From positions 62,001-126,000 of the forward strand of contig NZ_WEGI01000009.1 of assembly GCF_009604425.1 (NCBI RefSeq): DNA of 64,000 nt, given 5' to 3'. Positions 27,808 through 36,054 of this stretch are shown piece by piece. Each line of letters begins with the position of its first letter. Position 1 is the first letter of the stretch. A program made the translations under genes and the position numbers. The DNA is from Nocardia aurantia (GTDB lineage: Bacteria > Actinomycetota > Actinomycetes > Mycobacteriales > Mycobacteriaceae). The notes beneath the pieces were generated by a model. It was not told the DNA's origin, ran no database searches, and was given only the letters and a program-made list of their open reading frames with translations.

Positions 27808-27813
27808 AGCCTA
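27808..27813 (-). promoter_or_regulatory. -10-like box for leaderless kinase gene
   Basis: TAGGCT on the minus strand, 6 nt before the GTG at 27801. Confidence 0.4.
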
Positions 27814-27981
27814 TGGGTTGCGCGGTCCGCGCGCGAGACCTGGTGCCGGTGAATCGGTCACGATGCCGCCGCGGGTGGCCGGTGTCGCCGCCGGACGGAA
27901 CTCGTCGGCGCGGCCGCGGGCGGATCCCCGTGCCGGCCACGAAGCGACGCGGTGATTCGCCCGCCGGCGCCGGCGGTGGGC

Positions 27982-28605
27982 TCAGCGCCGGGGAATGCGG
28001 CCCAGGTACCGCAGCAGCTGATCGACTGTGGTGTCACCGGATTCACCCTCGACGACGGGAGCGTAGGCGCCCCACTGGCGCAGCGGCTCGATCACGCCCT
28101 CGGCGGCGAGCAGCAGCGCCGCGGCCAGGTCCTCGGTCAGCGGGGACGGGCGGCCGATCGCGACGGCGATGTCCCAGGCGTGCGCGGCGGCGTCCAGCGC
28201 GCAGAGCACTCCGGCGACCGGGGTGGGCAGGTCGCCGTGCGGCAGCGGGGTCGGGACCGTCTCGGTGCCGCCGGCGACGGTGGCCCACGCCGCGGCGCTC
28301 TCCGCGACCGCCGCGGCGGCCAGTTCGGTGGCCGGGACGTCCAGGGCGCCCGACGGTGCGAACGGGTCGTAGGCCGGTCCGGTGCCGACTCCCAGGGCCT
28401 GGGCGTACGCCAGCTGATCGGCGGCGGCGTGCTGGATCACCTGGGTGACAGTCCATTCCGCGCACGGCGTGGCCAGTTCACCCTGCTCCGGGCCGACCTC
28501 GGCGACCACCTCGGTCAGTGCCCGCAGTGAGGTGGCGAGGACGTCGCGCCAGACCGGGGCGAGGGTAGCGGCGGCCGAGTTGTCCTGGGTGGTGGTGATG
28601 CTCAT
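27982..28605 (-). CDS. TIGR03086-type metal-binding protein (DinB/mycothiol-dependent fold)
   Basis: A 207-residue helical-bundle protein. The N-terminal signature TPCAEWTVTQVIQHAAADQ (with the metal-ligand His) and the later LDAAAHAWDIAVAIG (second His) are those of the TIGR03086 family. These are relatives of mycothiol-dependent maleylpyruvate isomerase, in which a four-helix DinB-like bundle binds a metal and a thiol cofactor. The mycothiol gene mshB is in this window. The reaction is not known. It is divergent from the WYL regulator, with a 23-bp inverted repeat between them, and probably under its control. Confidence 0.85.
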   Translation of the reverse strand: MSITTTQDNSAAATLAPVWRDVLATSLRALTEVVAEVGPEQGELATPCAEWTVTQVIQHAAADQLAYAQALGVGTGPAYDPFAPSGALDVPATELAAAAVAESAAAWATVAGGTETVPTPLPHGDLPTPVAGVLCALDAAAHAWDIAVAIGRPSPLTEDLAAALLLAAEGVIEPLRQWGAYAPVVEGESGDTTVDQLLRYLGRIPRR

Positions 28606-28658
28606 TTTCGTTGCCCTTCAGTGTGTTTCGCTTCCGTTGTGATTGAATCTACGGGGGC

Positions 28659-28681
28659 ATCAGGAAGGATCTCTTCCTGAT
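28659..28681. promoter_or_regulatory. Inverted repeat, likely operator of the WYL regulator
   Basis: ATCAGGAAG, a 5-bp spacer, then CTTCCTGAT: perfect 9-bp arms in the 102-bp divergent region between the DinB-fold gene and the WYL gene. Confidence 0.6.
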
Positions 28682-28707
28682 GGCAACCGGTCACGAAAGG
28701 TTCGGAT

Positions 28708-29661
28708 GTGAGCTCCACCACAACGCGTGCGCTGCGGCTGCTGTCGCTGTTGCAGGACCGCACCCACACGGGTCCGGAGCTGGCCGAACGGCTGGGGGTC
28801 AGCGATCGCACGCTGCGGCAGGACATCGCGCGGCTGCGGGAACTCGGGTATCCGGTGCACGCCGGGCGGGGTTCGGCCGGTGGTTATCGGCTCGGACAGG
28901 GCAGCACCATGCCGCCGTTGCTACTGGACGACGACGAGGCCGTGGCGATCGCGGTGGCCGCCGGGCTCGCCGAGGACGGTTCCCTCGGTGTCTCCGATAT
29001 CGATCACAGCATCGCGCGGGCCCTGGCGAAACTGCAACGGATCATGCCGAAACGGTTGCAGCGCAAGGTGTCGGCGCTGCGGTCGGCCACCGATATCGGA
29101 CCGGCGGTGACCGGTTCGGTGGAGCCGGACGCGCCGGTGCCGGCGCAGCGGCTGACCGTTCTCGCGGAGGCCATCCGGGCGGGCCGGGTGCTGTTCCTCG
29201 ACGGCGACCCGATCGAGCCGTATCGGCTGATCAGCTGGCAACGGCGCTGGTATCTGGTTGCCTACGATCGCAATTCGCACGCCTGGCGGGCCCTGCCCGC
29301 GGCCGCGCCGGCTCGGGTGGAACCGGGCGCCGAGCATTTCGCCGCCCGCGCGCTGCCGGAGGACGACCTCACCGCGTTCGTGCTCCGCGAAATCGCCTCC
29401 GCCGGTTGGCGAGTGCACGCCCGGATCACCGTGCTCGCGCCCGCCGAGACGGTCCTGGCCCGGATCAATCCGACGGTCGGGGTGGTCGAGCCGGTCGACG
29501 ACGCCAGCTGCCTGCTGATCACCGGGGCGGACACCCTGGAGACGATCGCGATCTATCTGAGCATGCTGATGATGGACTTCCGCGTCGACGGACCGCCGGA
29601 CCTGGTGGCGCACATCCGCACTCTGGCCCGGCGGTACACCGACGCGGTGGCCGATTGCTGA
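28708..29661 (+). CDS. WYL-domain transcriptional regulator (DeoR-type HTH)
   Basis: A 317-residue protein with an N-terminal winged helix (TGPELAERLGVSDRTLRQDIARLRELGYPV, residues of about 20-55, then GYRLG), a central WYL domain (LISWQRRWYLVAYDRNSHAWRA) and a C-terminal WCX-type region (ITVLAPAETVLARI). WYL domains bind nucleotides or nucleic acid-derived ligands and control stress or metabolic genes. GTG start. Its target is most likely the divergent DinB-fold gene, through the inverted repeat between them. Confidence 0.92.
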   Translation: MSSTTTRALRLLSLLQDRTHTGPELAERLGVSDRTLRQDIARLRELGYPVHAGRGSAGGYRLGQGSTMPPLLLDDDEAVAIAVAAGLAEDGSLGVSDIDHSIARALAKLQRIMPKRLQRKVSALRSATDIGPAVTGSVEPDAPVPAQRLTVLAEAIRAGRVLFLDGDPIEPYRLISWQRRWYLVAYDRNSHAWRALPAAAPARVEPGAEHFAARALPEDDLTAFVLREIASAGWRVHARITVLAPAETVLARINPTVGVVEPVDDASCLLITGADTLETIAIYLSMLMMDFRVDGPPDLVAHIRTLARRYTDAVADC

Positions 29662-30330
29662 GCGGGCAGCGGGCGTATGGTCCCGCCGAGGTTGTTGTCG
29701 CCGAGGTGTTTTCGGCCCCGACAACGTCGGCGCGAGGCCCTCGCGGTGGCGATCCGGCGCGGTGTCAGCGTCCGGCCGGCAATCCGGCGAACCTCGCGAA
29801 ACCGGCCGGGGCATCGATGGGAGAGTTATCCGGTTGTCCCGGAAGGGAAGTCGGTTCCGGCTCCGACGTGCCGATGGTTCCGGCCGGGTATTCATCGGTG
29901 GGCCACGCGATGTTCTCCGTGCGGTCCGAACTGGATGGTTGCTGGAATTGCGCAGAGAGCCCGGTGCCCGGTCGGCGGTGGGTGGGTGCGATCGGGTGCC
30001 GCGGTGCGCGGAGGATGCCTCGCCGGGGCGCTCTCGTCAAGACGTAATCGCCCGGTGAAAGCGGATTTAACGTCTCCTTGATCTTGTGCGGAAAGCGCGG
30101 GTCACAGCCTCGCCACAATGGATTTGCACGACCCGCCGCGCGACACGCGAAGGTATGCTGGGAATTTACACGTCGCCTGCACCGGCGATGGCAGCAGTTC
30201 CGTTATCGTTCACCTCACTATCCGATGCTGCTGCTGGCGCGCCAGGGCTGGTAGGTCGTTCCGGAGGGGTTGTAGCCGGCGGCACCCACCCGACGTCGCC
30301 GGAGACCGTCCGCGAAAGCTCGAGGGAAAC
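29662..30330. other. 669-bp intergenic region, no gene seen
   Basis: Between the WYL gene and the acetyltransferase. No frame here looks coding. An AT-richer stretch near 30055-30085 and a TATGCT motif near 30154 may belong to a promoter. The frame of the downstream gene is open back to 30118, but the residues there (many Cys, Arg) look non-coding. Confidence 0.45.
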
Positions 30331-30999
30331 GTGCCTGCACCCGTTACTCTCACCGGTCGCCACGTGCGACTGGAACCCCTTGCGCCACATCATGTTCCGG
30401 GGCTCGCCGAGGCGGGTGCCACGGAGCGTGAGGTGTACGCCTTCACGCCCGTGCCACACGGCCCGGACGAGTCGGCCGCCTATGTCGCGCAGGCGATGAC
30501 CGACCATATGGCCGGCACCGCGCTGGCCTTCGCGATGATCGCGACGGCCGACGATCGGGTGCTGGGTTCCACCCGGTTCACCCGATTCGACTACTGGCAG
30601 GGGCCGATGGTCTGGCCCATCGTGCACGGCCTGCCGGTCGGCGATCCGGTGCTCGCCATTCCGGATGCCGCCGAGATCGGCAACACCTGGCTGTCGCCGC
30701 GGGCACGCGGTACCGGTGTCAATCTGGAATCGAAACTGCTGTTGTTGCAACACGCCTTCGAGGTCTGGCGGGTGCGGCGCATCGCCATGCGCGCCGATGT
30801 GCGCAATCTGCGCTCCCGCATCGCCATCGAGCGGCTCGGCGCGACCAGCGACGGGGTGCGGCGGGCACATTCGCGCGGGCTCGACGGCGAGGTGCGCAGC
30901 ACCGCGTTCTACTCGATCCTCGACGAGGAGTGGCCCGTCGTGCGCGGCACCATCGCGGAGCAGCTGGCCGCGTCGAGTTCCAGGCTGCTGAACGCCTGA
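30331..30999 (+). CDS. GNAT family N-acetyltransferase (RimJ/RimL type)
   Basis: A 222-residue protein starting VTLTGRHVRLEPLAPHHVPGLAEA shortly after the GTG, the usual opening of RimJ/RimL-like acetyltransferases. The acetyl-CoA-binding region is EIGNTWLSPRARGTGVN, followed by ALRADV/IAMRADVRNLRSRIAIERLGA, the common end of these enzymes. It would transfer an acetyl group to an amine on a small molecule or a protein N-terminus. GTG 30331 has GAGGG 5-6 nt upstream. It is isolated, and the substrate is unknown. Confidence 0.88.
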   Translation: MPAPVTLTGRHVRLEPLAPHHVPGLAEAGATEREVYAFTPVPHGPDESAAYVAQAMTDHMAGTALAFAMIATADDRVLGSTRFTRFDYWQGPMVWPIVHGLPVGDPVLAIPDAAEIGNTWLSPRARGTGVNLESKLLLLQHAFEVWRVRRIAMRADVRNLRSRIAIERLGATSDGVRRAHSRGLDGEVRSTAFYSILDEEWPVVRGTIAEQLAASSSRLLNA

Positions 31000-31173
31000 T
31001 CGCGCCCGACTACAATCGACAGGGCAACGGTCGGACACGAGGGTGTCCCCACGGCCCCGGTGCCCGGCATACGGCGGTGATTCGACCGTCGGTTCTCGCC
31101 TCTGTCCGGGTTCCGCGCAGGCACGATTCGCGGGACGGACCGCTCCGGCGGCCCGCATGCCGAGGAGATCCGC

Positions 31174-31749
31174 ATGACCGACCCGATGCACGATCCGATC
31201 CGCGGCGGGCCCACGCGCCTCAGGATCTGTCTCACCGATTCCGCGCACAGCGAGCCGATGGTGAGTGTCTTCCTCGTCCCCGAACCCCGGGTCCGCGGGG
31301 CGTCGATGCTGCACCTGCTCGAGCAGGCGCCGGTGACCGAGGGCGTCCCGGCCGCCGATCCCGGCCTGGTGGCCGCCCTGCAGGAACGCAGCCTGCCGGG
31401 GGCGCGGGTGCGGATGATGCCGTCCGCCACCCGGCCGCGATCACCCTCGGCGCGGGCGGGCGACCCGTTCCGCGGTTCCGGTGTGCGCACGATCTTTCAC
31501 GACCACTACATCGGTGACGGCCCGCTGGGCCTCGATCTGGCCGACGCCGCCGAACTGACCCGGCTGGCGCTGCTGCCGGAACGTCCGGTCGGGCCGCGCC
31601 GCATCGATGACTTCCAGGATTATTCGATCAGGCAGGCGATGCTGGCGATATATCGCTATTTCGGCGTCGATCAACGCATCCCGCTGATGTACCACGGCTA
31701 CGCCGATCCGGCGGGCGGGTGGCTCGCCGTTCGGACCGCGCTCGCCTGA
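31174..31749 (+). CDS. Hypothetical 191-residue protein
   Basis: A soluble protein without a signal peptide or membrane helix; family not recognised. The ATG at 31174 follows GAGGAG with normal spacing, and codon use looks real. The C-terminal half (FQDYSIRQAMLAIYRYFGVDQRIPLMYHGYADP) appears structured and rich in aromatic residues. A candidate terminator hairpin lies about 190 bp after the stop. It could form a unit with the duplicated protein gene downstream, but a hairpin stands between them. Confidence 0.6.
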   Translation: MTDPMHDPIRGGPTRLRICLTDSAHSEPMVSVFLVPEPRVRGASMLHLLEQAPVTEGVPAADPGLVAALQERSLPGARVRMMPSATRPRSPSARAGDPFRGSGVRTIFHDHYIGDGPLGLDLADAAELTRLALLPERPVGPRRIDDFQDYSIRQAMLAIYRYFGVDQRIPLMYHGYADPAGGWLAVRTALA

Positions 31750-31934
31750 CCCGCAGCCGGGACGCGTCGAAATTCACCGTTACCTCCGAGGTGCCGCACC
31801 GGGTATGGTCGGTTCGGTCGGTTGTGAGCGTTCCGCCACGCGGGCGGGAGGCTGCTACCGGTGGGGGAGGGTGCCCGACGGGCATCACACCCTACGATGT
31901 ACCCGGCGGCGCCCGGCAGCGCCGCCGTCGCGGA

Positions 31935-31969
31935 CCCTGTCCTGCTGCCCCCTCATCGGCAGGACAGGG
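31935..31969 (+). terminator. Strong hairpin between two hypothetical genes
   Basis: CCCTGTCCTGC, a 13-nt loop, then GCAGGACAGGG (perfect 11-bp stem), followed by CTCCGTTTTCC. It is a candidate terminator of the 191-residue gene, or an attenuator 67 bp before the next start. Confidence 0.6.
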
Positions 31970-32036
31970 CTCCGTTTTCCGTGTTTCTGCGCTCGAGCGT
32001 GTATCCCCTGTCCGACACAGTGAGGTTCGGGAGCCC

Positions 32037-33161
32037 ATGCGACAGTCCGCCGGGCAGGCTCGGCTCGTCTGGATCGATTACGCCGACTTCGGTGCCCGCT
32101 TCATCGCCGAGGCGGTGACACCCGAACGTATCGAGGCCGCGGTCGCCGACATGACCGGCCGGGGCATCACCATCGGCCCGTTCTCGGTGGGACCGCTCGC
32201 CGGTTTCGTCGCCGAGGGCAAGGTCGGTAAGCCCGTGATCGTGCGCGGCGGCCCGCAGGTCGAGTTCGGGGTGCGACTACCGGCCAGCCTGCTCGTCACC
32301 ATCACCCTCGGCGGCCAGCAGTTCCGGGTGGAGGCGATCGTCGACATCGCGTTGACACTGCACGCCCGCGCCGCGGATCCGCTGCTGATCGTCATCGACA
32401 TCCCGCCGGTCGAGCCCGGCGACGTCGGTTTCACCGTCCGCGCGCAGGCCATCGGCGGCGTGCTCGCGCTGCTGCTGGAACCGATCACCGTGCTGGTGCA
32501 GCGCGAGGTCGCCGCGCGGGTCAACGGCATGCTCGACGATCCGCAGACCAGGCGCGCCCGGCTCTTCGACATCGTGGCCATCCTCGACGGCCGCAGGTCC
32601 CGGCCACAACTACCGCCGCGGCTGGAGTGGATCGGCTACGACGAGTTCGGCCGCCGGTTCTTCCCCCGCATCGTCACCGCCGACCGGGTGCGCGAGGTCG
32701 TGGAGGGTCTGGCCGGCCGGGTCATCGAGGTCGGCCCGATGCGGACCGGGCCCGGTTCGGCGGCCACCGTGCAGGCCAGCGGCGTGATCCGGATGCCGCG
32801 GGTGACACCGCGACCCGGCGAGGATCCGGTCTCCTTCGACCTGACGCTGCCGGTCGAACTCGATCTCACCATCGACGCACTGGTGGCCAACCGATATCGC
32901 GCCGATCTCACCATCTCGCTGGTCCTGATCGCCCGCGCGGCCGAGCCGCTGCTCATCGTCGTCGACGTGCCCCCACCCGCGCCGGACGAGATCGAGGTGA
33001 ACCTGCGGCCGCTGACCTGGCGTGCCAAGGCGCTCGGCGTGCTCGGCGGCGTCCGCGGCCAACTCGCCGTCCGGGTGGCCGCCGTCGTGCGAGAGGAATT
33101 GGCGGACCTGTCTTTCCGCACCATCGACGTCGCCGAACGGATAGCGGCCGCGACGGACTGA
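32037..33161 (+). CDS. Hypothetical protein made of two related halves
   Basis: A 374-residue protein whose two halves (about 1-185 and 190-374) are similar. Paired segments include LVWIDYADFGARF and LEWIGYDEFGRRF; ITIGPFSVGP and IEVGPMRTGP; RAADPLLIVIDIPP and RAAEPLLIVVDVPP. Alternating hydrophobic residues suggest mainly beta structure, perhaps a lipid- or ligand-binding fold, but I do not recognise the family. It has no signal peptide and no membrane helix. The ATG follows a hairpin and a short leader. Function unknown. Confidence 0.72.
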   Translation: MRQSAGQARLVWIDYADFGARFIAEAVTPERIEAAVADMTGRGITIGPFSVGPLAGFVAEGKVGKPVIVRGGPQVEFGVRLPASLLVTITLGGQQFRVEAIVDIALTLHARAADPLLIVIDIPPVEPGDVGFTVRAQAIGGVLALLLEPITVLVQREVAARVNGMLDDPQTRRARLFDIVAILDGRRSRPQLPPRLEWIGYDEFGRRFFPRIVTADRVREVVEGLAGRVIEVGPMRTGPGSAATVQASGVIRMPRVTPRPGEDPVSFDLTLPVELDLTIDALVANRYRADLTISLVLIARAAEPLLIVVDVPPPAPDEIEVNLRPLTWRAKALGVLGGVRGQLAVRVAAVVREELADLSFRTIDVAERIAAATD

Positions 33162-33748
33162 ACCGCGCGCCATCCCCAGCGCCGGCACGGACATCGCCTG
33201 GGCACCGGTTCGGGGAGAGGGGTCGTGGGCGGCCGCCCGGCGTGACGCGTGTTGTTGTTGAGCCCTGTGTTCCTGGCGGTTCCGTTGTGAATGTGGTGGA
33301 ATAAGTCCGCATTTTGCAGGCTCCCGGCGCGCAGGCGGCACGGCTGTGTCGCCGGGGAAGGCGCGCCGGGTTCGCTTCCGGTTCCCTCGCGTCGACCCCG
33401 GTCCGTGAGCCCCACCGCTCGTCGGCTCCGCTGCTCGCCCGCACTCCCGTTCGCCGCAGTCGAGGTCGCACAACTCGCGCGCCACTCGCTCATCGAATTC
33501 AGTTCCGGCACAGCCATTTCGTACGTCGTGCTCGCCGCTCACAGCACTGGTTCCGCCCCCGCGTGCGGTGTTCGTTGCCGCGCGATTCGTCGCGCGCTGT
33601 TGCCGCACAACGTGTTCCGATTCGCCACGCAGTATCGCTCGTCGCACCGCATTCCGGACGGCCGACCGTCCGCGCTGAATCTCGTTGTTACTCGCACCTA
33701 TTCCGCTGTAGCTCGAGGTGGGCCGGGGTGCCCACGGGAAGGAGCGCG
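33162..33748. other. 587-bp non-coding region with strand-biased composition
   Basis: An inverted repeat (CCCGGCGCGC at 33323-33332, GCGCGCCGGG at 33361-33370) may end the upstream transcript. From about 33371 to 33720 the plus strand is rich in C and T and does not look like coding sequence on either strand. It leads directly to the ribosome site of the DUF1906 gene. Confidence 0.45.
33323..33370. repeat. 10-bp inverted repeat after the duplicated protein gene
   Basis: Perfect 10-bp arms (CCCGGCGCGC and GCGCGCCGGG) separated by 28 bp. Possible transcription end; no T-tract. Confidence 0.4.
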
Positions 33749-34486
33749 ATGCATCCGCGCGCACTCACGCGCCGCACTCTGCTGGGGTACGGCGCCGCGC
33801 TGGCGACCGCGGGCGCCACGACGCTGACCATGGTCGGCCTGTCGGTGGAGGACGCCCAGATCGCCGAGGCCGAATCGCTCGGCACACTGCTCGATTACGC
33901 GGGTGGCGTGCCCGACGCCGACGCGATCCGCGATGCCGGCCACACCGGCGTGATCCGCTACGTCTCGGACCGCCGGCCGGGAGCGGAATGGATGGAGGGA
34001 AAACCGTTGCAGGCGCGCGAGGTCGACGCGCTGCGGTCAGCGGGCCTGTCCATCGTGTCCAACTACCAGTTCGGCAAGGGACCGACCGCCGACTGGCGCG
34101 GCGGCCTGGAAGCCGGTAAGCGGCACGGAGATCGAGGAGTGACCCTCCATCGGGCCGCCGGCGGCCCGGACTCCGCCCCCCTCTACGTGTCCATCGACGA
34201 CAACCCGACCGCCGAGGAGTTCGGCGAGCAGATCGTGCCGTATCTGCTGGGTTGGCAGTCGGTGGTCGGCCCGCAACGTCTCGGCGTCTACGCGAACTCG
34301 CCGACCATCGACTGGGCCCGCAACGCCGGCCTGGGAACGTGGTTCTGGCAACACAATTGGGGCACGCCCACCGGCTACGTGCACCCGGCCGCTCATCTGC
34401 ACCAGTTCGAGATCGATCGTCGCTCGGTGGACGGAATAGCGGTCGACGTCAACTCGATCCTGACCCCGCAATACGGCCAGTGGTAA
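33749..34486 (+). CDS. Tat-exported DUF1906 (glycoside hydrolase-like) protein
   Basis: A 245-residue protein with a twin-arginine signal (LTRRTLLGYGAALATAGATT, residues 6-25) and a DUF1906 domain. That domain has a TIM-barrel-like hydrolase fold with the segments GVIRYVSDR, SIVSNYQFG, LYVSIDDNP and VDVNSILTPQYGQW near the C-terminus. It resembles Rv2525c, a Tat substrate linked to the cell envelope. The ATG is preceded by GGAAGGAG at good spacing. The acidic residues of the SIDD segment may be catalytic, but activity is not established for the family. Confidence 0.88.
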   Translation: MHPRALTRRTLLGYGAALATAGATTLTMVGLSVEDAQIAEAESLGTLLDYAGGVPDADAIRDAGHTGVIRYVSDRRPGAEWMEGKPLQAREVDALRSAGLSIVSNYQFGKGPTADWRGGLEAGKRHGDRGVTLHRAAGGPDSAPLYVSIDDNPTAEEFGEQIVPYLLGWQSVVGPQRLGVYANSPTIDWARNAGLGTWFWQHNWGTPTGYVHPAAHLHQFEIDRRSVDGIAVDVNSILTPQYGQW

Positions 34487-34493
34487 CGCTCCG

Positions 34494-34871
34494 CTAGGTC
34501 TGGCTGTGGAACGTGAGATCGCGCCGGAGATCCGGCTCGTCGTCGGGAACCACCCGGAGGGCCGGCCGGCCCTCCGGGACCCCACGGTTACCCAGCCACG
34601 ACAACAACGACCAGCGTGACAGCCCCGAAAGAGCCGATCCCACACTGAAGAACGACCCCACCGACCCGACAGACAGCATCGACCCCACCGAGGCGATCGA
34701 CAGCACCGAATACGCGGACCCGATCGACAGAATCGACCCCTCGGAACGAATCGACAGGATCGATCGACTGGACCGGGTCGACAGGATGGACCGACTCGAC
34801 CCGCGCGAACGGATGGATCGGTACGAGTGGGACCGGGCCTTGTCGACACATGTCTTCTCAGCAGTCGCCAT
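34494..34871 (-). CDS. Protein with Ser at every third residue (26 uninterrupted triplets)
   Basis: A 125-residue protein. From residue 16 to 91, Ser occupies every third position without exception (26 Ser). The intervening pairs change gradually from Arg-rich (SIRSRGSSRS) to aliphatic and Gly-rich (SILSIGS, SVGSVGS). Residues 92-125 are a non-repeat tail rich in Arg, Asp and Pro. There is no signal peptide. The repeat may form a solenoid or other regular fibre-like fold. The opposite strand is also open and reads as Asp/Arg-rich triplets, but the Ser reading with ATG 34871 is the better gene. Convergent with the DUF1906 gene, 7 bp apart. Similar Ser-rich repeats exist in other actinomycetes, as I recall; function unknown. 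Confidence 0.6.
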   Translation of the reverse strand: MATAEKTCVDKARSHSYRSIRSRGSSRSILSTRSSRSILSIRSEGSILSIGSAYSVLSIASVGSMLSVGSVGSFFSVGSALSGLSRWSLLSWLGNRGVPEGRPALRVVPDDEPDLRRDLTFHSQT

Positions 34872-34986
34872 AAACCCCGGTCTACCACACCCCCGCGACC
34901 CGAACCACCTCACCACCGAGCAAGCCCCCGAACCGAAACACTCCCCGCAACAGATCCATTCGCGACCCCCCGCGAACCCGCCGAGC

Positions 34987-35790
34987 TCAATTCACCATGA
35001 AAAATCCCATGGTAGGGATGAACGAGCAGGTGATCGGCGCCTCGTCTGCGACCGCGGTGGTCAGCGACCCCGCAACGACCGCCACCACCCGCCCCCGCCC
35101 CGTATCCGCGATGGCCGACAAAGTAGCCGGACCGTCCGGATTGATGTGCAGTTCGTCGGTCAGCGGGACAATGCCCGTACGCCCGGTATCGAGGTTCAGC
35201 CACTGAACCGTCATCAGCGGATTCTGCACAGGCGTGGGCCCGTGGGTGCCGAGCGCCGTCAGCACGAATCCGGTCTGCCCCGACTGCGGCCCGGGCAGCG
35301 GCAGATCCGCCGGCCCGGGCACGGCGAGTGCGGTGGCGACCGAATCACTCTGCGGCCCGATGCATCCGCGCCCGATGGACGGATAGAGGAACTGCGCGAA
35401 CGCCGGCCCGTCGTACGGCACGGCCGGCCCGCCGCCCCCACTGCCGTCCAGGAAGGTGATGACGCCCTGCAAACTCTGCTTCACCTGCGGCGGCAGCGGT
35501 GCGCCCGCCAGCACCGTCCGGGCCTGATCGAGGATGGCCTGCTGCCCCGGCGAGGCGATCGCGCCGGCGGTGTGCCCGGTGGCGATGGCGCCGACGATCG
35601 CGGGCACCAGGGAGGCGAGCGCGTCGATCGGCACGCCCTCCGGCACCATCGGCACCGGATCGGAGACGGCCGCCGCCATCGGGGTCTGCGGCGCAGGCGT
35701 GGGCGCGGCGACCGCGGCCGGCGCGCACGCGAGGGTGACGCCGACCGCGGCGGCCAGCACGGATACGGAAATACCTCGGGTGCGAAGCAC
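34987..35790 (-). CDS. Secreted Ala/Pro-rich protein (Rv1158c-like)
   Basis: A 267-residue protein with a Sec signal peptide (RTRGISVSVLAAAVGVTLAC, ending APAAVAAP, cleavage near residue 28). A Pro/Ala-rich segment follows, then a domain with GPAFAQFLYPSIGRGCIGP and LPLPGPQSGQTGFVLTALGT. Two Cys (GRGCIG and APITCSF) could form a disulfide outside the cell. GTG 35790 with AAGGA upstream was chosen. It is divergent from pimE, which is the place of Rv1158c in M. tuberculosis. Function unknown; likely in the cell envelope. Confidence 0.7.
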   Translation of the reverse strand: MLRTRGISVSVLAAAVGVTLACAPAAVAAPTPAPQTPMAAAVSDPVPMVPEGVPIDALASLVPAIVGAIATGHTAGAIASPGQQAILDQARTVLAGAPLPPQVKQSLQGVITFLDGSGGGGPAVPYDGPAFAQFLYPSIGRGCIGPQSDSVATALAVPGPADLPLPGPQSGQTGFVLTALGTHGPTPVQNPLMTVQWLNLDTGRTGIVPLTDELHINPDGPATLSAIADTGRGRVVAVVAGSLTTAVADEAPITCSFIPTMGFFMVN

Positions 35791-36054
35791 TGGTGTTGCC
35801 GTCCTTACCTCGGAGTCCTCACCGGAAGTGATACTGCCCGCATCACTTTCGCGACACTCTAGGGAAATCGATACCGGGTTGTACAGCTGCGACACGACGT
35901 CCGTGAATGATTGCCTTCGGGTATCGGAACCTATCCCACCGTTCCGTTACCGGAGTGAATGCCGAGGCAAATGTTTCGTAACGGGCCGGGGCCGCAACGG
36001 CCGGTGCCTGCCGGGTCGCTAGTGTTGTGCTCGCCTGTCACCCGATCCGAAAGC

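Noticed and set aside
29662..30330. Possible riboswitch upstream of the GNAT gene
   Set aside because: I could not match any known riboswitch core, and the downstream gene does not belong to a class usually controlled that way.
34513..35862. 449-codon plus-strand frame with Asp/Arg-rich triplets
   Set aside because: It runs antisense to two better genes (the Ser-triplet protein and the secreted Rv1158c-like protein with a proper signal peptide), has no good start and mixes unrelated compositions.
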